Origin: Cydia pomonella
Lineage: Eukaryota; Arthropoda; Insecta; Lepidoptera; Tortricidae
Reading direction: 5' to 3'
DNA length: 64,000 nt
Assembly (NCBI RefSeq): GCF_033807575.1
Contig: NC_084725.1
Span: 6,049,001 to 6,113,000 of the forward strand
Shown here: in pieces, positions 56,668 to 64,000 of the stretch
Numbering within the stretch: the stretch's first letter is position 1
How the letters are laid out: the number at the start of each line of letters is the position of its first letter
Program-made: the position numbers and the translations under genes
Notes under the pieces: model-generated
Databases searched by the model: none
Seen by the model: the letters and a program-made list of their open reading frames with translations, nothing else
Told to the model about the DNA's origin: nothing

Positions 56668-57056
56668 ATCAGTACCCCTAGTGTAACTTTGATCGAAATC
56701 ATAACGTGACGAACGCGTTTGCGTTAAGTTTCATTTTGTATAGGATTTTGAGGTTCCAAAACGTCCCGCTTGGCGCGCTCTTTCGAAATCCAATACAAAA
56801 TGAGACTAAACGCAAACGCGTACGTCACGTTTGGAAATCGAATTTATTTACACTAGGGGTACAGTACCCCTAGTGTAACTAAATTCGATTTGAAACGTGA
56901 CGTACGCGTTTGCGTTTAGTCTCATTTTGTATTGGATTAGAAAGAGCGCGCCAAGCGGGACGTTTTGGAAACTCAAAATCCTATACAAAATGAGACTTAA
57001 CGCAAACGCGTTCGTCACGTTATGATGTCGATAACATTTACACTAGGGGTACTGAT
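56668..57056. mobile_element. Head-to-head MITE dimer, copy-2 counterpart
   Basis: Counterpart of 10986-11377, shorter by one T in two or more T runs of the right half. Confidence 0.85.
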
Positions 57057-57192
57057 AACTTTTTGACAGTGCAAGAGTGGTTTCGTCTTGGCAACATTTT
57101 ACATGAAAATGTTTTTGATGGGATTTGTTTTACATTAAGTACGTAGTCTATTTTAATACGTAATATAACTAAATTATATCTAGTCCAATCCT

Positions 57193-57375
57193 TAGTATCC
57201 CTACTAGTAATGTAAATGCGAAAGTAAATCCGTCTGTCTGCCTGTCTGTTACCTCATCACGCTTTTAAACCAATAGTTAGTAGAATGAGATAGTTTGTTA
57301 GTAGAATCATTCAGGTTCAACTCGGAAATCATTTTATCTACGTGGACGAAGTCGCGGGCAGGAGTTAGCTACTTG
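57193..57375 (-). mobile_element. RTE-like LINE fragment, copy-2 counterpart
   Basis: Counterpart of 11513-11695. Confidence 0.6.
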
Positions 57376-58140
57376 ATAAATGTACTTAGTAGTTAGTTAC
57401 TAGTTAAAAATGCCCCCTCTCTTGAAAGGTACACCGAAGCAAAATGCTCAAAAACTAGTAGTGCTTGCGTCAAAAATTTGGCATCACCTGACCTAGATAG
57501 ATGAATAATTTCCGCAAGTTGGTTGCTAGGCATCCCAAATACCTATTCCTCGTCTTTTTCTAGTTTACACGTGTTCCTCGGAAAATCTAGGACTAAGATA
57601 TATTTATGGCTTAACAATTAGTCAGACAAGGTGAAACAGTTTATGCTAAACAGTCGATGACAGACTTATAAACATTGACGATTTATTAAATTCGCTGGTT
57701 TTCGCGAATGTATTTTAAACGGTGCTCGACCTTCCTGTTGGATGAACGAACTCTTATTTTTAGAACACCTGCGCGGTGCTTTAGGTATTTTAATTTCCCG
57801 AAATCAGCTGCTGAGTTGTTGAAATCTTTCCTAGTTCGGATGCTCTGGGAGCTTCATCAACATGGCAATCCTTGATAGTCTGTGCGGAAAGAGAAGAGTC
57901 GTGGAATGTAAGGAAGCCCATACATTCTTCGACTGTTTCTTTCCGCACAGATTCTAGAAAACGTAATAATGTATCATGGGCAGGGATCTTTGGCAATGAT
58001 AACGTCTTGCATTAGCAATTAGTCCATAGAATTTCTATAATAAAGTACTTACTTACTTGTATATGTAGGACTGTATGTGTTTTTTTTATTATTAATTAAA
58101 AAAGTATATTTTTATTTAATGCATGCTAGTTATAAGTTGT
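57376..58140. other. No gene called
   Basis: Counterpart of 11696-12460, including the weak 68-codon minus-strand frame at 57790-57996. Confidence 0.35.
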
Positions 58141-58345
58141 AATGTTTTGACAAGATGTGTCCCGCCGAGTCTCATGCCGGTTGGGGCAATTGTAGGAGGG
58201 TATTGGGATACCCTCCTACAATTTAGGAAATATTTAAATCTTCTCGGGTCAGGGTTGTAGGGATAGAGCCGGCGTAGCTTTATTATACGTTCATAAGCGC
58301 ATTGTAATATGCGTACTTAAAAAATAAATTATCTTTATCTTTATT
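58141..58345 (+). mobile_element. LINE 3' tail with hairpin, copy-2 counterpart
   Basis: Counterpart of 12461-12665; the hairpin is at 58188-58223. Confidence 0.6.
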
Positions 58346-58478
58346 TGGGTGACCAATAAAAATCCGTAAAATATCGTTTATGAATATTATCGAGAGACAT
58401 TAAAATGTATTGTAACAAATCTAATTAAGTATTATATATAAAAGATTTCATGATTAATTTATCATATTTTTGTTTCAG

Positions 58479-58535
58479 GTATCGCTGACTCTGCGCGGCA
58501 TCGGATCCAACGACTCAAACAGTTTCAATATCTAA
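58479..58535 (+). CDS. Candidate short terminal exon, copy-2 counterpart
   Basis: Counterpart of 12799-12855, with the same acceptor, 18 codons and TAA stop. Confidence 0.2.
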   Translation, partial: VSLTLRGIGSNDSNSFNI

Positions 58536-59061
58536 AATGATCTTAATTTTTTTTTCTTATTTGTTTTTCAATGACCGAAAGATAGCTAAAATATTTTTTT
58601 GCCAATACTGTTCGAAGTTCCGTTTTATGTTCGAAGTATAAAAGTACAAAATAAATAACTAAGCAGGGCCAAATTCGTCTTCAGCGCAGTTTTAATGTGA
58701 ATAAAAAAACAATATAATTTTATAAACGTTGAAGTAAATATTACAATGACTGAATTGCGAATGTCCAAACTAGTACGAATTTTTGACAACCGCAAGGTGT
58801 GTGAGGAGAATGAAAGTTTTCATAATTCCGGTACTAGAGGTGGCGGCCTCGAAATATCACGAATTATGAGTGTATGGATGTCTGTGTTTGCTTGTGGTGT
58901 TAGAAATTTGGACAATGTTAGATTAGTAAATGTATTTAAAACTAGTAATCCAACTGAAAAAGCACTGCGTAATAGTTTGCACTAAACCAAAATAAGAAAA
59001 GTAAACAATAATATACACTTCGGGTAATCTTCTTATATCTGTACTGTATTTTTTTCCACAG

Positions 59062-59486
59062 ACACCAGACGGCACGGCCATTTCAAAGGTCTGAAGCTCA
59101 TCACCTTCAGATTCTCCAACAAAATGGTCGAAAACGAGGTGGACGCGGCAGTCCTCAACATCCACGTCCAAGAGTTGCAGACACACAACTCCACCATAGA
59201 CACGACGGAGGACCATTTCACCATAAACATCCAACCTAGCAGAGTAACTAAAAATCACAATAATAACAAAGCAGCCGTACCATACGGCCCAGAAAATTCA
59301 GTGAAGATGTCCAGAAAAGAACTGAAGATGGGGAAATGGTTGAAGTTAGATGTGACGAGTATGGTGGCGGAGTTTTTTAGGTTGCCACGGGAACAGGGGT
59401 TAGAGATAGTAGTGAGAGTACAAGACTCGAAGAATAAGATGAGCTTGGTTGTACCGCATCCGAGCGCTGAATCAAATAATGCTTTG
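59062..59486 (+). CDS. myo: Myoglianin propeptide exon, copy 2
   Basis: Same splice sites and protein as 13382-13806; no difference found. If the duplication is an assembly artefact this is the same physical exon counted twice, and it should not be read as a paralog without further evidence. Confidence 0.85.
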
Positions 59487-59999
59487 GTAAGTTTCATGAA
59501 TTCTATGAAATAATATAATGAGAGTTTAGGTGAGACTACGATTTATATTCGACCACTTGGCAATAGAGCACAACATATTGTATTTAAGTCATGCGTAGGA
59601 GACCAAAATTTGTTAGTGAATGTTTTGAGATTAAAAAATACTGATAAAATTGTTAATCTGCATTAATAAGTAGGTAACCCGTCCATCCCATCGTTAATTA
59701 ACTAGGTACAACAGGTTTAGATATCGAGGTAAAAATAATGACTTCTGAGAATTAATAAAGATATGAAAGTAGTTCGTAATTTTATTGCATTGATAATAAC
59801 AGTAGGATGCAGATATATGTAGCTATGTGCATATGTGGTATCATGTACCTACCATATGTCGTTTAACTAGAATGTAGCATATTTACTTAGTTACAGGCGC
59901 TCTCGAGATAGTATTGTGGTGCCGAAATTAAAATTGTGGTTCCTAAATTATGCTTTACATCGTATTCCGAGTGACCATGACATGTATGTCTTTTTGCAG

Positions 60000-60383
60000 A
60001 TGCCATATATAGAAGTAAGTCTTAAGGACAATTCACATAAGAGGATAAGGCGAAATATCGGCATGGATTGCAACGAAAACTCCAAAGAGGCGAGATGCTG
60101 CCGTTACCCCCTAGTAGTTAACTTTGAAGAGTTCGGTTGGGACTGGATCATTGCTCCCAAACAGTACGACGCGAACTACTGCAGTGGAGAGTGTCCTTAC
60201 AGTTTCCTTCAGAAGTACCCTCACACACATTTAGTGCATTTAGCAGCGCCGCAAGGAAGTGGAGGTCCTTGCTGTGCTCCGAGACGGATGTCGAGTATCT
60301 CCATGCTGTACTTCGATCATGATTTGAACATCATCTACGGCACGATCCCGGGCATGGTGGTGGAGAGCTGTGGCTGTTCATAG
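60000..60383 (+). CDS. myo: Myoglianin mature-ligand exon, copy 2
   Basis: Same as 14320-14703: phase-0 start, RIRR processing site, nine-cysteine 109-residue TGF-beta domain ending CGCS, TAG stop. The protein is identical to copy 1. A candidate AATAAA lies at 60474-60479. Confidence 0.93.
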   Translation: MPYIEVSLKDNSHKRIRRNIGMDCNENSKEARCCRYPLVVNFEEFGWDWIIAPKQYDANYCSGECPYSFLQKYPHTHLVHLAAPQGSGGPCCAPRRMSSISMLYFDHDLNIIYGTIPGMVVESCGCS

Positions 60384-63300
60384 CGACAGTTGCCTGCCTA
60401 GTCTAAGACTCCAAGCGAACAGTCCAGTGATAGTCCTTTCGTTTGTCTCAAAATTGTTACTACGTTCATTATAAATAAATAATTTGGGAACAACTTATTA
60501 ATTTCGATTTTGGATTTTGTTTTATAAGTTTTTATTATATAATTTCGTTGGAGTTGTTGGTTTTGGTAGTATGTTTGTATACCTACTGATTCATATTAAT
60601 TTTCATTACCCTACCATTTTATTGATATTAATTTACTATCGCTTGGAGTCATAAGTGTAGTCTATCCCTTTGTGATATTTGGCTGAAGACTGCGAATCCT
60701 TGTGTTGTGTGCGCGTGTGACATTGTAAATTTATTCTACGTTTGTACATCTTAGTGTAATGGACGCTCTTACTATAAGTTCTAATTTAACATCAACATCA
60801 TCCATTTTCGTATTTAAATCCTTATCGATTTCAGAAATGCTAGTTTTTGGATCATCTTCAAAATTTTACATTATATTTAGTTTTTATTTTAATTTAGCTT
60901 TAGTTTTCTAGGGATTTACATCAGACGTAAGATTTGCGTATGGGTCTTTAAATTCTATTATAACGTTGACTTGAAGATCACTACGTCAACGTATTTTCCA
61001 AGTAAATAATTTATAAATTGACTTGCTACTGTTGACTAACTGTAACATGATTTAAGTACCTTGATTTTTTACTGCAATATCTTTATATTCTTTGTTCAAA
61101 TTTGCACTACACTACGTTTAAGGAAGTTGTTTAAAAATAGATATCTTTATTATCAGTTTCGACTTTAATAGTTGTCAGACTAATTAACCAAAATAAAAAC
61201 CTGACTCTATATTCTTGACCCATATTCATTATGATGAAATTATAAATTAAAATCAATAAAAAAATTACGACGTCTGCCTTGATAACACGAGTAATTAAGT
61301 CGAGACGATAATTCTTTATCTTTTATTACCTTTGCAGCAATGACATGAGTGTCTTTAAGCAACTTTTTATCTCGAAATGTCATATATTCCTCTTACGTTC
61401 TAGGTTTATCTTCGGTAATATTAAGCTAGGAACCTTAATTGAATTTAACGAACGATGATAAGCATGACATTCAGATGCATGCTCGTTCAATGTACCTACT
61501 TGCATTTATACTTTAAGCCACAAATGGAATGGCACTTCAAAAATACCGGAAAATAGCTGATTTATTTAGGAAATTATTTGGATCTGTTTTGGACATACTT
61601 TAATCTATATCAAATATATGACGGTTAAAATAAACTAAACAGTGCCTCTAATCTAGTACCTACCTACTTAAATAATATAAGCATGTATTTGTCACAGTTT
61701 AATAATAAATATAACTAAGTATATATTTTAATATTTCCAAAATACAAGTTATCCATTACTTTGCGAAATTTTCTTCGTATGAAACTATCTTCCTCTTTTG
61801 ATTCGTTTATTAATGGTGCCTTTCTATACTTGAAATTAGTAAAGCTTTTTACTCCCTTGAAGATGAATTTGATATATTTAAGTTACTTATTTATGAATTC
61901 TTGTGACATTTTTAATCTTACTACAATATTTCTAATCATGTTTTTAAAATGATTGTACTTTCTTGTCTAAAATTTTATAGCGGGTGGTGCTTAATCATCT
62001 AGGTGTTTATTACAATTATCAAATTATATATCAGTACCTACCCTTAAATTGTATTATTTTGGCGTGATCTAAAGTAAGATTAAGAAAAAATGATGAATGT
62101 AGAATTTTCAAAAAATAGATCTCATTTTAAGGGCATTTAGTTGCATTTTGTGCCTTTTATAGATCTCCTTACTTTTGGATGTGGAAAAATTGTAATGTTT
62201 AAAAATATATATAGTAATAAATAAGGTCATTTGTATAAGTTTGGTGTATCTTGAGTTAAACAGAATACTAACATTTTCGTGTTTTATTATTAATTAAATA
62301 AATTTTGTGACTCATGTTTTACAATTCGTATTATTTTGTGGGTGTAAACTGTTTTTTTATATGGAAATATATGTCTATCAAATATGGCATCTTTTATTTC
62401 ATATTTCGACCTTATTTTGCCGACTAAAGAGCTTTGTTATAAACGATATTGACCTGTTCAACATTTGAAAAAACTGCTTCAAAATGGTCCAAAAATCAAC
62501 ACAGCTGAGGGATATCTCATTTAATAGATCTCTTTATGTACTTGATTTCGTTATATGGACGCAAAATCGAATTCCATTGCAGAATGCAAGCTGCGAGGCT
62601 GTTGTTCCGTCCGATTGGCCCACTACATGTGGTTACTTATAAAATTATCGTCGCGCGAGCGCGGGTGAAGTATGGAAACATCCAGGGTAACATGAGCGTC
62701 TACGAACAGCATAATCGGGAAGCGCGCCTATACTGGTTCTTTCGATTGGTTAAACCCGCCTCTTCGCTCGCCCATGCAACAATTCGCAACATCTGTTGTT
62801 GCTTCATTCATTTACTTATTCAGCCGATATTTCTAATGGGAACCTTATGGTCGAGGTAATAAGGATGATGAGTGGTTAGGTAAACCATTCATCCTAAAAA
62901 TCAAAATCTCAGTTCGGTTACGGAATTCCGCTTGATGCCCATAGAATGAAATGTAGTCGGCAAAAATACTTATATAATGACTTAACTCTCAACTCTGTTG
63001 GTTTTGGACCCCCATACAAAGTTGATTTCATATCTATTCCACCAAGAATGAGGAGCTTATTAATCCAGCCAAATTAAAAACGAAAAAAAAAATGCAACAA
63101 AATAATAACTGGCCCCTATTCGTACAAATTGTGGCGTGGTGCCTTTAAGTGTGCAGGTATAAATATAGAAAAGGTCACATAGAAAAACAGAAACAATCAT
63201 ATAATTTCCCTTGTGGATATCCTCTGAGAACAACCACTCTTTATTATATAAACTTTAAATTATTTACACATTTTTGTTTTCCTACTTTACATTAATATAC

Positions 63301-64000
63301 TCGTCAACGTTATTAAAATACAATCAAAACAAAAAATATAACAGAAATACACATGACGAAATGTACAAGTCGTGTATCTAAGAGTGGGTGAAGGTGGACT
63401 AGTATATAACCCAATACAAAAAATAATACACCCCACTCTTTCGTATTTTCCAAAAAAGTATTTCATAAATTTTGGCCTCGCTAAAATGATATAAATGTTA
63501 CAATTACAATAATTACGTTGTTATACAGTAGTAAAAAATGGCCAAATATTTATTAAATACTTCAGTCTAATATATTGCTTAATCGATCCAAAATATACAA
63601 GAAATCAAGGGTACAGTTAGTTATATTATTGTACTTGTATCAATTCTATGAAACAATTCCTTAACCTTTAGTTTTACGGTAAAAATTAACAATTTCATTC
63701 ATGGCATTAAAATTAAATCTACTTATGTAGAAATAATATATTTTATTGTTATTTTTAAGTATTATAACACTAAGTTCTAATGTACAGAAAAGTGCACAAC
63801 ATCGAGGTGGTGTCAGTCTATAATAGGTTGGATGGATTGTTTGAAATATTTTCGAAAAATAAAACATACAAAGCTGCAATACGTACAAATATATCTGCCA
63901 GAGGATAACTTTATTATTAAAATTATATGTCACAAAAATAAGTTAAACCATAGTAATAATAAGTTATGGCAGTGAATTTTACATATTATTCGAGACAGCG
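60384..64000. other. 3' flank of myoglianin, copy 2; no further gene in the window
   Basis: Counterpart of 14704-18316. Identical at first, with small length differences from about 62350 on. The window stops about 520 bases short of where the latrophilin stop codon would fall if the match continues. Confidence 0.5.

Larger units (their letters stand above)
45680..64000 (+). repeat. Large direct duplication, copy 2
   Basis: Matches 1-18316 in the same orientation. Compared with copy 1 it shows single-base gains or losses (for example GTTTGCTGATT for GTTTGCCTGATT near 45928) and rare substitutions. The stretch matching 11.3-16.66 kb keeps one constant offset of 45680, and I saw no differences in it. 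Copy 2 has a broken Dong-like ORF that is intact in copy 1, so some of its extra bases are probably errors. Confidence 0.95.

Noticed and set aside
59062..60383. Calling a second, paralogous myoglianin gene
   Set aside because: The copy is identical including its introns and flanking repeats and lies across a scaffold gap, so false duplication is the better explanation.

Overview
The window is nuclear DNA of an insect, almost certainly a moth or butterfly. It is AT-rich, its genes are split by introns, and it is dense with repeats that I recognise as typical of Lepidoptera: tRNA-derived SINEs, palindromic MITEs, 3' tails of RTE-type and other LINEs, a TAA-targeted R4/Dong-like retrotransposon and a BEL/Pao LTR retrotransposon. 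Two conserved animal genes are present, both as 3' portions only. One is myoglianin, the insect GDF8/GDF11 ligand of the TGF-beta superfamily (+ strand, exons 13382-13806 and 14320-14703). The other is a latrophilin/Cirl adhesion GPCR (- strand, eleven recognisable exons from 34727 down to 18840). They lie tail to tail about 4.1 kb apart.

Layout. 1-12.7 kb: SINEs, foldback elements, MITEs and a 5'-truncated Dong-like element upstream of, or in a 5' intron of, myoglianin. 12.8-14.8 kb: the last coding exons of myoglianin. 14.8-18.8 kb: the 3' flanks of both genes. 18.8-34.7 kb: latrophilin, from its cytoplasmic tail back to its GAIN domain, with a 120-bp and a 107-bp tandem array in one intron. 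35218-35317: a run of exactly 100 N, i.e. a scaffold gap. 35.4-39.85 kb: a BEL/Pao element with near-identical LTRs, an intact pol ORF and a deleted gag/protease region. 39.9-45.7 kb: repeat-rich sequence without a convincing gene.

45680-64000 repeats 1-18316 almost base for base in the same orientation, including myoglianin, the Dong-like element and every SINE and MITE. The two copies differ mainly by single-base gains and losses in short runs plus rare substitutions, and no end of the duplication lies inside the window. With the 100-N gap between the copies, the simplest reading is that two contigs covering the same locus (overlapping ends or two haplotypes) were joined in series; a real tandem duplication is the alternative. 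Three latrophilin exons each need one extra base to stay in frame, which also points to residual single-base errors.

Functionally the two genes are independent: myoglianin is a secreted ligand made as a furin-cleaved precursor, and latrophilin is a self-cleaving seven-transmembrane receptor. I found no operon-like or clustered novel system. The notable material is structural: the apparent assembly duplication, nested and palindromic transposons, the tandem arrays and a partial exon duplication in latrophilin.
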